From Tetmemena sp. SeJ-2015 (lineage: Eukaryota > Ciliophora > Spirotrichea > Sporadotrichida > Oxytrichidae): DNA of 64,000 bases. The stretch is taken from positions 1 to 64,000 of the forward strand of contig JAJKFJ010023314.1 of NCBI GenBank assembly GCA_027382625.1, in the 5' to 3' direction. The notes under the pieces were generated by a model. It worked only from the letters and a program-made list of their open reading frames with translations. It ran no database searches and was not told the DNA's origin. Position numbers and translations under genes: made by a program. Shown in pieces: positions 30,594-41,220 of this stretch; position 1 is the first letter of the stretch, and every line of letters starts with the position of its first letter.

Positions 30594-32202
30594 TTATTTC
30601 CGCTCTATTTTCGCCTCAAATAGAAGTTTCACCATCGGATCTAAACTGATTGATTTAGGCAGGCGCTGCATCGGAAACTTAAATTCACTTAACTTATTCT
30701 GAATTCTTACAGTATGTAATTGGAATTGCGCGTCATCACTTTGTGTTGCGAATTCAAGTGGAAAATCAAACTGCGCTTGGCTTTGTAATTGTTCAATTCT
30801 CAAATGAAGCTCCTTTTTAACGCTATCAAAGCGCCACTCCACGGCCAATTTTGGATAACCCGCTTGATACAGCCACTGTTGAAAAAACTTAGATAAATCC
30901 TTGCCAGATACATGCTCCATCGATACTTGAAAATCGGCAGTCATCGCATTTTTACCGGCAAATTTAGCGTAGTAATGACGGATACCTTGCCAAAAAATTT
31001 CATCACCAAGCTCTTGCCGCAGCATGTGTAAAACCCAGCCTGCTTGCTCATAAGTGTTGGGACTTAAAACATTTTTTGGGTCTTCAATTGTGACGTCCAC
31101 AATCGGGCGCACCACTTTTTGATGATAGCGAATGACCTTGTCACGATTTGCCAATTGATGCTTGACGAAGCGTTCACGACCATAGGCGTGTTCAAGATAC
31201 AGATTAGTAAAATAGGTGGCAAATCCTTCACTCAACCAAACGTGGTGCCAATCATTCTCGGTTGCCGAATTTCCAAACCATTGATGCGCAATTTCATGGG
31301 CGATCAGAGCCTCTTGCTCACCTTTACCATTGACGGAATTTTCAAAATAAAAATCGTGTTTGCATTTTCTAGGCCGCCAAAGCGAGTTTTCGATTGCACA
31401 TTTGCGAGCTCTTGTAGGGGTATGGTCCTATGTTTTTCTGAAAATAATCCAAGGCTTTGACAGCAACGCGGTAATCATGAAAGCCTTCATTTTTATTCTG
31501 CGGAAATACCCAACTCGTAATAGACACATCGTTAAGCTTGGCACTCTCTTGCATCGCAAATCGTGCTACACCGATGACCATCACCTTTACCGGGAGCGCG
31601 ACATCTTCGCGCCAATGGGTCAACTTTTTCCCACCTGCTAAGCTACTTTCCTCAATCTTTAATCCATTTGCGACGACAGCATAATGTTCTGGTGCAGTAA
31701 CGAGAAATTCAACTGCAGCCTTGTCACTTGGATGATCAACGCTTACCAACCATTGTTTACCTTGATCTGGCCAGTTATCAGCAAAAAAAACTCTCTCTCC
31801 AAATTTATTTTTACTGATGTGTAATCCTGAACGCGGCTCACCTTCATATTCAATAGCCAATTCCAACTCTTCATTCACGGTTGACGCAGATGGCAATTGA
31901 AGTTTTAATTTGTCGCCTGTTTGCTGATAAGGTAATTTTTGTCCTAGCAAGCTAACCGCTGATACCAACATCCCTTTTCCACTCTGATCCACACCTCCCA
32001 AGTCAAGCTCAATCGCATTGACGCTCTGAACGCTACGCAACTTCACTAAAGCTTTTACTTTAATTTGCGAATTCTGGTCATTGAGCTCAATAAAGTAACG
32101 ATAGCGCTCAATATCAATGACGGAATTTCGTGCATAGAAATCACGTGCGTAAGCTGATGTCGCAGCACATAGCGAAAGAAGGCAAATTAAAAAAGATTTC
32201 AT
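30594..32202 (-). CDS. M1 family aminopeptidase, two frameshifts
   Basis: A secreted zinc aminopeptidase of about 535 residues. The signal peptide (MKSFLICLLSLCAATSAYA) starts at 32202. The N-terminal domain reads to 31369. The substrate motif GGLENANT (the GxMEN motif) and the zinc site HEIAHQWFGNS with LSEGFATYF lie in two further frames. Single missing bases at about 31414 (before ELANVQ) and 31356 (a T-run) restore one chain. The C-terminal part ends at EAKIERK. M1 enzymes remove N-terminal residues; the short length fits the compact periplasmic M1 group. It converges with the M61 gene, suggesting a peptide-scavenging pair. Confidence 0.85.
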
Positions 32203-32550
32203 ATAGAGAGATTAGTTATTAAAAGAAATGTGGCAGTACATTATTCATTAAATGCAAAAATAGAATAATGGCATATAGTCTGCGCAGACTATATCTAAAT
32301 CATTTCCAAGTCATTAGAATTGATATAGACAATACAAGAGAATAAAAAATCCTAAAAAGCTGAACTTTTTATATCGACTTATGTTCAAAGAAAAACAACA
32401 AGCGCTTCATACAATTTGATACAAACTGTGTATAAGGTAGATTCTGTTCAAAATTCACTTTTTTTCACAGCATAGGGCTTGTTTCCTTACCGCGTATCAC
32501 ATATTATTAATTTGAAGTTTGTAAAAACATCCACGTTCAGGGAGCTACTG
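32203..32550. other. Divergent promoter region
   Basis: AT-rich spacer between the M1 peptidase (minus) and the receiver-domain gene (plus). It contains a palindrome-like AGTCTGCGCAGACT near 32277-32290, possibly an operator. No gene is visible. Confidence 0.4.
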
Positions 32551-33207
32551 ATGGAAACTCGCCATAGCAGTAAACAGCCCGACTGGAATTCGCACAAATT
32601 GCGCCCTATTTCCAGCCAAGGTAGTGCGACACAAAGTGGCATAAATAACAGTCATCGTGCATGGCAGTTTATGACTGCTGATAGATTCTTTTTGTCTGAC
32701 GACGACAATGACGATAACATCATTTTCGTCTCTGAAGGCGAAGATGATGATACAGACAAATCAAAAATATCACCTTGGAAAATCTTAATCGCGGACGATG
32801 ACAACAACGTCCACGACACGACTGTGCTTGCTCTTAGCGGTGTTGAAATCCATGGAAAACCACTAGAATTCTTGCATGCTTTTTCCGCAAAAGAAGCACA
32901 GGAAGTCGCTGAAAACCATCCAGATACATCCTTAATTCTGTTAGATGTTGTAATGGAAACGGTCGATGCTGGCTTGAAGCTAGTGAATGTGTTGCGCGAT
33001 GACTTGTCACGTAAAGACCTTCGTATCGTACTAAGAACTGGACAGCCCGGATATGCCAAAGAGAACATCATGGGCAACTATGCGATAGATGGTTATGCGA
33101 CTAAATCAAAGCTGACTCGTTCGATATTAATCAGCATGCTTAATGAGGTACTTGATTCAAACAAGCCAAAAGACGAACAAGAAAGTGAAAATTCTCTGCC
33201 AAACTAA
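32551..33207 (+). CDS. Response-regulator receiver protein with acidic N-terminal extension
   Basis: 218 residues from ATG at 32551 (AGGGAG upstream; the frame is open to 32479). Residues about 1-70 are polar, with acidic runs (DDDNDDN, EGEDDDTD). About 75-200 is a receiver domain: KILIADDDNNVHDT supplies the acidic pocket, LILLDVVMET the phospho-acceptor Asp, and VLRTGQPG and ATKSKLT the switch region. The closest style is the receiver of the REC-DUF3369-HD-GYP regulators, but no output domain follows. It may be an adaptor for a histidine kinase encoded elsewhere. Confidence 0.8.
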   Translation: METRHSSKQPDWNSHKLRPISSQGSATQSGINNSHRAWQFMTADRFFLSDDDNDDNIIFVSEGEDDDTDKSKISPWKILIADDDNNVHDTTVLALSGVEIHGKPLEFLHAFSAKEAQEVAENHPDTSLILLDVVMETVDAGLKLVNVLRDDLSRKDLRIVLRTGQPGYAKENIMGNYAIDGYATKSKLTRSILISMLNEVLDSNKPKDEQESENSLPN

Positions 33208-33240
33208 TTTGGCTTAAATCACAAAAGCCAATAAGGTAAA

Positions 33241-33266
33241 AAAGCCAGGTTGACCTGGCTTTTTTT
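33241..33266 (+). terminator. Terminator after the receiver gene
   Basis: AAAGCCAGG-TTGA-CCTGGCTTT with an A-run before and a T-run after; it can also serve maiA from the other side. Confidence 0.85.
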
Positions 33267-33276
33267 TATTCTGCAT

Positions 33277-33924
33277 TCAGCTTGATTCGCTGGTGCCGCT
33301 TTTTGAAAACGCTTCTAGCGCAAGGCAGCGCTGATTAATTTCCATCATGATAGGCATTCCACTCAAATCAGCTTGAAATCGTTGCGCGTTATAAATTTGC
33401 GGAATGAGAAAACAATCTGCCATACCAGGTTGATCGCCAAAACAGAAATCACCACGTTGCGAACTAGCTGCTAAACGCGTCTCGATTGCTTTCAATCCAA
33501 CTTCACACCAATGACGATACCAGGTATTTTTTTGCTCATCATTAATTCCAAAATTAGCGCTCAAGTACTTCAGTATCCGCAAATTATTGACTGGATGAAT
33601 ATCGCAAGCGATCGATAATGATAATGCGCGAACGTAGGCACGATCTGCAAAATCAGACGGCATTAAAGCGATCGCCGGATACTTCTCTTCTAGATACTCG
33701 ATAATAGCGAGCGACTGACTTAATGCCAAAGTATTGCCTGCATGTTCATCTACTAGTGCAGGCACCAAAGACTCAGGATTGATTGCGCGGAACGATTCAG
33801 AAAATTGCTCACCGCCATTCTTAACCAAATGAACTGGAATTTGTTCGTAATCTAAACCCTTTAAGTTCAATGCAATCCGTACACGATAGGACGCTGAACT
33901 ACGAAAATATCCATAAAGCTGCAT
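33277..33924 (-). CDS. maiA: Maleylacetoacetate isomerase (zeta-class GST)
   Basis: MaiA isomerises maleylacetoacetate to fumarylacetoacetate in tyrosine/homogentisate breakdown, with glutathione as cofactor. The 215-residue length is normal. The thioredoxin-like N-domain has the zeta catalytic motif SSASYRVRIALNLKGLDYE (active-site Ser) and the GSH-binding LVPALVD and LSQSLAIIEYLEE segments; the helical C-domain has NLRILKYL and GDQPGMADCFLIPQIYNA. No homogentisate genes are adjacent. It converges with the receiver gene and lies 24 bases from the end of the DUF349 gene, on the same strand. Confidence 0.93.
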   Translation of the reverse strand: MQLYGYFRSSASYRVRIALNLKGLDYEQIPVHLVKNGGEQFSESFRAINPESLVPALVDEHAGNTLALSQSLAIIEYLEEKYPAIALMPSDFADRAYVRALSLSIACDIHPVNNLRILKYLSANFGINDEQKNTWYRHWCEVGLKAIETRLAASSQRGDFCFGDQPGMADCFLIPQIYNAQRFQADLSGMPIMMEINQRCLALEAFSKSGTSESS

Positions 33925-33948
33925 AGTTTTCTCTCTTATATTTTTTAA

Positions 33949-36538
33949 TTAAGTGACCAGGTTATGATCGATCTTTTCAAATAACTGTTTTAATCGTGCT
34001 TTACGCTGTTCAGTGTGCATAGTTGGCAAGCTCAACAGCTGCAGCAGCAAATATTGCAATTGTTGTTGATGATCGCCATTCTTCATCGCTTGCTGCAATA
34101 CCTCTACCTGCTTTTTCAATCGCTCACGTGCAAGCTCCGCGGGACTATCAATCCCAAGCAAAATCTCTAAGTGCAAACAACACTCATCCCACCAACCGGT
34201 ATTCGCTTGCAAAACATTCTCAAAATCTTTTGCATTTTCTGGTGTTACTGTTTGCGCGAATTTGAATCGTGTCTGCAAGGCTTTAACAATCTTATTCGGA
34301 TTCAAAGTGAGTGCATTCCATTGCGTAACAAGCACATCACTCTGCGCGCTTACATTGCCATTTTGCGAAACAAGCTGCTCTAACTGCTGACACAAATCTA
34401 GTGCGACAAAAAATTGCTCAGATTTACGTTGGCGCTCCTGCGCTTGCCACTCTGCTATAAACGTATTCAACTTCTGAATTTTTTGAAATCTTGCTCTACT
34501 GCTGTTCCAGCGCACGAGGCACATGTCTAATAGCTCGCCATTTTTTCGTTGCCGAATCAATTAACTGACCCGCCTGCAATGGATCTTGGCAATTCGCACT
34601 CAATAACTCAGCACAAATTGCACGCTTAGCTTGTAGATTAAATTGACGCTGTTGATCAGCTGATTCTGCCAATGAACGCTTTTTCTCAAAGATAGCATCG
34701 CATGCGGCACGAAACCTTTCCCACAATGCTTGCTCATCTTTGCGCGACAAGGGTACTGAAATTGCTTGTGTCTGCCAACGCTGCTGTATGCTACGTAATT
34801 GATCCATCGAGGACTTTTGCGCAAAGTCTAGTGACTCGACTTCGGCAATCATATCTTCGCGAGATTGGATTTCCTCTTGCTGTCTTTGCTCAAGCGGCGT
34901 CGTTAAAGCAAGCAATAGGTCCTCAAACTCTTTATCAAGACGATTTTTTTCTTTTCGATCGACAGCACCTATCTTCTTCCAAGATTGTCGCATTTGCAGA
35001 ATTTTTGCATGCAAGGATTTCCAATTTTGTAGATCATTTAAATGTTGCTGCACATCGATTCTAAATTGGGACAAAAGTGCTTCTGCGTTAACTAAATTTG
35101 CTCGACGTAATTCCGCTTGCGCCTGAAAATGCTGTGCCGCCGGTGCATACACATTGCTACATGCTGCATCAAATCGTAACCATAATTCTCTGGGTGCACC
35201 GCCACTAAGATCCATTTGGCGCCATTGCTCGCGCAAAGCAGAAACGGTTTCAACAATTTCTTGTGGCGATAAACTTAATGATGCCAATTGCTCTGCTGTA
35301 TTCACCAGCTCATCACGTGACACATTACCACTCCACTTTGCCCACGAAACTAAGTGCGCAAACTGACTACGAGCGATGCTCAATCGTTCTTTCAATTCCG
35401 TACTTAAACGCGGCTGCCCTTGTTTTTGCTTATTTTGCTTTATATCGATATGACGTAACTCACGCTCATATTGACGAGCCATGTGCAAAGATCCTTGCTC
35501 CAATGCTTTCTCTAGCTTTTCTAAATTTTGCTCTAATTGCACTAGACTCATTGAAGGTATCTGAGCAGTAACCTCAGGCACTTTGTTAGTTTGATGGGGC
35601 TCAACGGTATTTATCTCTTTAAGGTCAGAATTAACATCTAACTTAGCTTCTAACTTAGCATCCAACCTGAGATCATCTGATGAATGCGCAATTGTCGCTG
35701 CGGTGGCCGCTTTATCACTAGATTGATGCGGTGTAGCGACGTGCGAATTTTCATTCGAATCTTGCGCTGATCGCAATCTGTGTAATGCTTGTTCAAACTG
35801 ACTTAATTTCGCTTCGGTATCAGGTAACAAGTGCTTCGGAAGTGAAGCAAATAAATTACTGTCTGCGGCGGATTTCAGAATCAACTTCCATCCCGCAATT
35901 TGTGCTGGAATCTCATCATCGGAGAAATCTTGCACATGATCGATTTCTTGACTGACTTGAAGTAATTGTCTTTGAAGATCCAATTGCGCATTCAAGCGTT
36001 GTTGAATGGCATCACGCTTGGCGTTAAAGCTTTTTGAGATGTCATCACTAATTAAATTAGTTGCCGAGCCACTTTGGGTAGTAATCGAAGTAAATTGTTT
36101 ATCCAAATCAATCAATTGATTCGCCAGAATTACGCTCTGCTCCAGCAAAGAGTCCGCTTTTTCCAAGCACTTCTGTACTGACTGCGCAATCTGTTCCTGC
36201 TGGTGTATCTGCTCAAGACGAGATTGCATCAACTTGGCGGTGCGTTTATCGATATTGCGCGTTATTTGTAAAGCACGCTCCAAACTAGCTGGTGAACTTA
36301 AATGTTGTGCAGCAAGAAAGCGCCCATCGGCAAAATCGCATTCTGCCAATAGTGCTAATAGATTGTCTTCATTACCAATACTTGTTTGGATTTTTTGCAG
36401 ATAGGCTTGGCGCTCTTGTTCTTTTACTTTTTGTTTATCTTCAATAGCTGCCTTGCTTAGTGAAGTTGGTAACGCGATCGGCTCAGTTGATGATGGAGTA
36501 GGCTTACGTGCAATAAATTTAGATAGAAATTCAAACAT
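33949..36538 (-). CDS. DUF349 repeat protein, frameshifted
   Basis: A large (about 860 residues), charged, mostly helical cytosolic protein containing several DUF349 repeats, each with the pattern W..I..V....... LW.RFR.ACD..F (for example WKKIGAVDRKEKNRLDKEFE, LSRKDEQALWERFRAACDAIFEKK). The start MFEFLSKFIARKP (36538) is preferred; the frame is open to 36655. The first frame ends at 34496 after VPRALEQQ, and the last ~185 residues continue in another frame (SRARFQKIQKLNTFIAEW), so a one-base shift lies at about 34496-34502. The molecular function of DUF349 is not known. It has long coiled-coil stretches. Confidence 0.85.
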
Positions 36539-36773
36539 ATTGATTTTGAAAGGTGGCAGCAAATAGAGAAAGTAAGCATCATAACAAGACTTATGACCGT
36601 TTCGCAAAATTTGATCACCGACTATCCGCGAGCAATCGCAAGGAAAAAACACCAAATCTCAAATAATTGAAACATCTTGTTGCAATTTTAAGTGGCCTTA
36701 TTGTCTGCAAATGCGTAAAGCATTGCGTTATTAGCTAACCGACAGTTCTCGGATTCAAACAAAGGAAACGATC

Positions 36774-37226
36774 ATGAAAATCCAAGTCATCAGAAATCGG
36801 CTAATTAGCATCATTTGTCTATGTGTGGCTGGAGTCAGTCTGTCTGCTCAGGCATCTAATGGATATGACCGCTACGACAGAGACAACAAATACGGTAGAG
36901 ACCATCGCTCCGAGCATTTCGAACGTCAAGCACCTCACTACCAACGCCATCACCCTAGATATTCGCATGTTTATTATCCAAGTTACAGCGCATATTATTC
37001 TCCACATTCAAGAACTTGGTTTTGGTTAGAGGGTGCACGTTGGCGCTCTGGGGTGCGTCTGCCCTTCCATATCAATTTGCAAGTTGGCGGCGTTCCTATA
37101 CAACTAAGTAGCGCGATTCCTTATTACGAACACCGTTATATAGAACGACGCTATCCTCGTCCTATTTATGTTGAGCGCGATCGTCACCATCATAGACACC
37201 ACGACGGACATTATCGCCATTGGTAA
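36774..37226 (+). CDS. Secreted His/Arg/Tyr-rich protein
   Basis: 150 residues. A signal peptide (ending LSAQAS, about residue 28) precedes a low-complexity region rich in Tyr, Arg and His (NGYDRYDRDNKYGRDHRSEH; YPSYSAYYSPH), a short hydrophobic middle (RLPFHINLQVGGVPIQL) and a His-rich tail (DRHHHRHHDGHYRHW) that could bind metal. Similar small envelope proteins are common in Burkholderiales and have no known role. AAAGGAAACGATC upstream gives a good ribosome site. Confidence 0.75.
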   Translation: MKIQVIRNRLISIICLCVAGVSLSAQASNGYDRYDRDNKYGRDHRSEHFERQAPHYQRHHPRYSHVYYPSYSAYYSPHSRTWFWLEGARWRSGVRLPFHINLQVGGVPIQLSSAIPYYEHRYIERRYPRPIYVERDRHHHRHHDGHYRHW

Positions 37227-37245
37227 CAGGTGTATTTGCTGTATT

Positions 37246-37273
37246 TCTGATATGCAGTCCGCTGCATATCAGA
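37246..37273. other. Perfect 12-bp hairpin after the secreted-protein gene
   Basis: TCTGATATGCAG (37246-37257) and CTGCATATCAGA (37262-37273) pair around a TCCG loop. It lies 20 bases after the stop but has no T-run, so it may be a weak terminator or a 3'-end protector. The rest of 37274-37464 shows only the upstream region of the next gene. Confidence 0.55.
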
Positions 37274-37464
37274 TCACACTCTCGCATTGCTTCCTTTCTC
37301 CAACTCCCCACACTAAGATTCGGTGCTAGAATGATTTCACCAGCTCCCGCAATGCTAGCATTCTGCGATAGAGCAATAGCGTTAATATAAATCACTAAAT
37401 TACAACAATGTTTCATATTTCTCATTGAAAATCATTACACTATTCCCATAGGAGATTTTTCATC

Positions 37465-37797
37465 ATGAACAAGAAACATCGTTATGTAGACCTTCATCAA
37501 ATCAGCCCGGGCGAGATACTAGCCGATGATTTGCTCGACAAGCTTGGCCATGTATTACTTCCAGCGGGAACCGAACTGACGGCATCGATGTTGAAAGCAA
37601 TTGCGAATCACGACATTCACCAACTGCCATTGCACTATGTCGCCGATCCAGATTCTGTAGAACCGCAGCAAGAAGATGACGATTCCGTCGAACAGCAACT
37701 CAACAGATTAAATCATTTATTCCGACACTCACCTCGTGAAGGAGCTACTGAAACGCTAAGAAACTATGTCGAATCTTATCGTCGAGGAGACGCATAA
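37465..37797 (+). CDS. Small protein with a DUF3391-like segment, partner of the HDOD gene
   Basis: 110 residues, cytosolic. The first half (LHQISPGEILADDLLDKLGHVLLPAGTELTASMLKAI) resembles the N-terminal segment that precedes HD-GYP domains (the 'LLP.GT.LT' pattern), but no HD-GYP follows; the tail is acidic then helical. ATAGGAGA lies 13 bases upstream. It overlaps the HDOD gene by one base (TAATG), so the two are translationally coupled and probably work together. Confidence 0.65.
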   Translation: MNKKHRYVDLHQISPGEILADDLLDKLGHVLLPAGTELTASMLKAIANHDIHQLPLHYVADPDSVEPQQEDDDSVEQQLNRLNHLFRHSPREGATETLRNYVESYRRGDA

Positions 37798-38663
37798 TGG
37801 CTAGCTTAATCAACGATCCCAATGACGATCAAATTTCTATTGAAGAAGTCATCAACAAAATCAACGATCTTCCCAGCCTGCCAGAGTTAGCACGTGAAAT
37901 GCTGAATGATTTGAATAACGAAGACATCAGCCTAGAAACAATAGTCGAAAAAGTCGCCATGGATCAATCTCTAGCCGCGAAGGTGATTCAATTAGCGAAT
38001 ACATCCTACTATGGCAATAATTCTAAAGTTGTCACGATTCAGCAAGCGGTATCGATGTTAGGTACAAAAAATCTGAAAGACTTAATCCGCACAACAATTT
38101 TCAATAAAAATTTACCGATAGCGCGTTGTCGGGGCTTCGACAACAAAAGCTTTTGGCGCCACAACATTGCCACTGCGATCTGTGCTGAAATCATTTCTAG
38201 AAAACTACACTTGAAGCACGATTTTGCATTCACTGCAGGACTACTGCACGATATTGGGCGCTTAGTTTTAGTATCGAAATTTCCCAAACACTACGAACAA
38301 GTAATTCACTGCGCCCGGCAGAATGACTGCGAATTGGTTGAAGCGGAACGCGCCATTCTCGGCGTAGATCACGTCGGCGTTGGACTTATCCTGGCTTTGC
38401 AATGGAACTTCTCTGACGTCATTCAAGATGCAATTCGTGGACACCATACCCCTAAAGATGAAGAGCTCCATCCGATTGCATCAATCATTCATGTCGCAAA
38501 CGCAATCGTGCACGCACTTAATTTAAGTGAAGCTGAAGACGATTCCGTGCCACCCGTTTCACAGTATGCTTGGGACAATTTAGGCTTAGATGAGGCAAGC
38601 TATCACGCGATATTTCACGAGACCGAACTGCGCTTCGAAGCGATGAATCAAATCTTGCAATAA
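37797..38663 (+). CDS. HDOD domain signalling protein
   Basis: 288 residues, single HDOD domain (about 20-215): INDLPSLPELAREMLNDLNN is the HDOD start and LANTSYYG the usual core. HD-type residues persist in FTAGLLHDIGRLVL and IRGHHTP. HDOD proteins act as non-enzymatic HD-like modules in signalling, often near c-di-GMP or motility genes. It is coupled to the small gene upstream and followed 136 bases later by a diguanylate cyclase, which supports a c-di-GMP role. A paralogue lies at 58763-59602. Confidence 0.88.
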   Translation: MASLINDPNDDQISIEEVINKINDLPSLPELAREMLNDLNNEDISLETIVEKVAMDQSLAAKVIQLANTSYYGNNSKVVTIQQAVSMLGTKNLKDLIRTTIFNKNLPIARCRGFDNKSFWRHNIATAICAEIISRKLHLKHDFAFTAGLLHDIGRLVLVSKFPKHYEQVIHCARQNDCELVEAERAILGVDHVGVGLILALQWNFSDVIQDAIRGHHTPKDEELHPIASIIHVANAIVHALNLSEAEDDSVPPVSQYAWDNLGLDEASYHAIFHETELRFEAMNQILQ

Positions 38664-38799
38664 GTAAAATCAAGTTCGTTCTTACGCAAGAATGATCTAC
38701 ATTGTTAATTCGAATATTCGTCACTAAGTTTGTCAATTTACGAATAAAATAGACGATATTTTTTTCAATATTTCCCACCGCGTTACAACTGAGGCTACT

Positions 38800-39780
38800 T
38801 TGGAACACTTTAAGGACTTTAGGCACACCAACTTCAAGGTAGGGGATATCCAGCTTTTCAAGAATATTAGTAAAGACGAGCTCGTAAAGATAAAACAGCA
38901 GCTCGATTACTGCCCGGTGGTTACTGCGAAATCTGGCGAGATCGTTCTAGACAGCCAGAGCTCAGGCGCATGTTTATATGTCGTACTCGCTGGCACACTT
39001 GCACTGACCTCCAACACATCTAAACGTCAATTAGAAAATTCTAGCATTCAATATTTCGCTGGTGAATGCGTTGGTGAAATTTCTGTGCTAGATGAAGAAG
39101 CGAGCACTGCGACAATTGCCGCCGTGACAGATGCGCAATTACTACTAATCGATTCGGTCATCATGTGGCGCTTAATTGATGATTCAAACGGCGTGGCGCG
39201 CAATCTTTTGCAGTTACTGTCATTTCGGATTCGCACCACGAATGCGCAGCTACGTAATCGTCAAAAGGTTGGTGAGTTTTATCGACAATTGTCGATGGTC
39301 GATGGTTTAACAGGATTACATAATCGATCATGGCTCAACACCCAATTACCAGGCTTAATTGAAAATGCCCATGCCACCCAAACAGAATTAAGTATTGTGA
39401 TGGTCGATCTTGACCACTTTAAAAAATTTAATGATCAATACGGACATGTGATGGGAGATGAGGCCTTGCAAGTGGCAGCAAAAGTTGTCAGTGCAGGCTT
39501 GCGCCCGAGCGACTTCGCCGCACGATACGGCGGCGAAGAAATGATCATCATCTTACCGAATACCAGCAAAGAATCAGCTTTAATCGTGGCTGAACGTCTA
39601 TGCGATCGAATTCGGCATGCACAAGTATTCAAAGAATCTGACAAAGCACTACCGCATATCACTGCCTCACTTGGGCTTGCGGCGCTAGCCGAGGGGCAAG
39701 ATGGTTTGGCGGTCATCTCAAGTGCTGATGCTGCGCTATACAGAGCAAAAGAACGCGGCCGCAATCAAGTCGCACTATAA
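38800..39780 (+). CDS. Diguanylate cyclase with cyclic-nucleotide-binding-like sensor
   Basis: 326 residues. About 15-145 is a Crp-like cNMP-binding fold (SGACLYVVLAGTLALTSN; YFAGECVGEISVLDEE). About 165-325 is a GGDEF domain (DGLTGLHNRSWL; MVDLDHFKKFNDQYGH). The signature reads GGEEM rather than GGEEF, and the inhibitory site RPSD sits five residues before it. It should make c-di-GMP from two GTP under control of the sensor. The start is TTG at 38800, 6 bases after GAGG; I see no better ATG. A terminator follows directly. Confidence 0.88.
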   Translation: MEHFKDFRHTNFKVGDIQLFKNISKDELVKIKQQLDYCPVVTAKSGEIVLDSQSSGACLYVVLAGTLALTSNTSKRQLENSSIQYFAGECVGEISVLDEEASTATIAAVTDAQLLLIDSVIMWRLIDDSNGVARNLLQLLSFRIRTTNAQLRNRQKVGEFYRQLSMVDGLTGLHNRSWLNTQLPGLIENAHATQTELSIVMVDLDHFKKFNDQYGHVMGDEALQVAAKVVSAGLRPSDFAARYGGEEMIIILPNTSKESALIVAERLCDRIRHAQVFKESDKALPHITASLGLAALAEGQDGLAVISSADAALYRAKERGRNQVAL

Positions 39781-39810
39781 AAAAAGCGCATTTAAAATGC
39801 GCTTTTTTTT
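39781..39810. terminator. Terminator between the GGDEF and porin genes
   Basis: AAAAAGCGCA (39781-39790) and TGCGCTTTTT (39798-39807) with further AT pairs in the loop; A- and T-runs on both sides suit the convergent genes. Confidence 0.85.
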
Positions 39811-39866
39811 CGCAAGGCATGCTGAATTGAATCAACTGTACCTAGCTATTTTTCGTCAATCTGAAA

Positions 39867-41205
39867 TTAGAAGCGATGACGAATGCCGAATTGCAATACA
39901 CGCCCAGATTCACCAGGGAACTCGGTAAAGCCGCCAGAGGCACTTGCCGCGCCTGGAGCGTATTGTCCATCATTTTGGTTCTTGGTGTAACCAACAACTG
40001 CATAAAGGTCAGTACGTTTAGACATGTTGTAGTTATAGCCTAACGCGTATTGCGTCACATCGCTGTTCGACAAAGTTCTATCATCTTGTACGCTATACGA
40101 CGCCATTACACGCCCATTACCCAACTTGTAGTGTGCACCTAAGCTGTAGCTGTTGGCATCGAGCTTAAAGTTTTTTGTGATGTTGGTTCTGAAAATTGTT
40201 GTCCATGCAGCGATCACTGGTGCAGGTACACCGCCAGCACGCAAGCCTGGCGTAATTTCTAAATCCCACGCATCAAAAAATACTGGCAACAAAATTGAAT
40301 TCTCATTGCGCATAGTTTGATAACCAGCAAACAATTTGAAATCATCAAATGCATAAGAACCACCAATTGTTGTCGTTACCAAACCAGTTGAACCATCGGT
40401 GTTTGTACCTCTGTTGTAACCAACACCAACATCAAATCCGTTTGCTTTGTAGCGAACATTACCCGCGATAAAATCTTTATCTAAGCCAATGTGCCAGATT
40501 TTAAAACCATAATCAAAGAACCACCAAAAACCATTTTGGAATCAATGCGATATTTCACAGATTTATTTGAAGCGAATCGCCATACCAGGTGTCAAAACAC
40601 CCGTACCAGTGATGGCCGCCCAGCTATCCTGCCATGCCACTTTCAAACGCGTCAGCAGAATTGAAAACTTCGTAAGCTGGTGTGTACATACGACCTGCTA
40701 ACACAGCACCAACAGGCGTAATCAGACCGACCATTGCCATACGATCAAACAAACCACCATCAGGTCCGCCGCCTCGAGCCAAAATCAATGGCGAAGTCGC
40801 ATTGACGTTGTATTTCGGTTGCAAAGCTGAACGTACGCCAGCCAAGGTTTGTGCAGCAGCACCTTTCAATGCAGCGCTACCAAAATCAGGAAAATTCATG
40901 CCTTTAGTCAAGGCATATCCTTGGTAATCACTTAAGTTACCAGTTTTGTTACTACCAGTATCTACTTCAACCCGCGCTTCCAAATTAAAAATGGCTTTGT
41001 ATCCGCCGCCCATGTCTTCTGTACCTTTAAAACCGATACGAGAGCCATCAGCGATACCGCTCACCATTTTAGTTTGGGTATCTTTACCAAGCTTACTTAC
41101 TTGAATACCAGCATCCAAAATGCCGTACAAAGTTACATTGGTTTGCGCCAAAGTTGGCATCGCAAAGCATGTGCCTAATGCCATTGCCAAAAGTTTCATT
41201 TTCAT
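39867..41205 (-). CDS. General porin (Burkholderia-type), frameshifted in the middle
   Basis: An outer-membrane trimeric beta-barrel porin of about 430 residues. The signal peptide (MKMKLLAMALGTCFAMPTLAQ) starts at 41205 with GGAG 9 bases upstream; the longer frame to 41220 begins on that site. The mature start TNVTLYGILDAGIQ and the end GRVLQFGIRHRF (terminal Phe for BAM insertion) are typical. Between about 40470 and 40625 the family sequence crosses frames at least twice (AITGTGVLTPGMAIRF; YKANGFDVGVGYNRG), best explained by base deletions. It allows passive diffusion of small solutes. Confidence 0.88.
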
Positions 41206-41220
41206 TTTTGTTGTCTCCAT

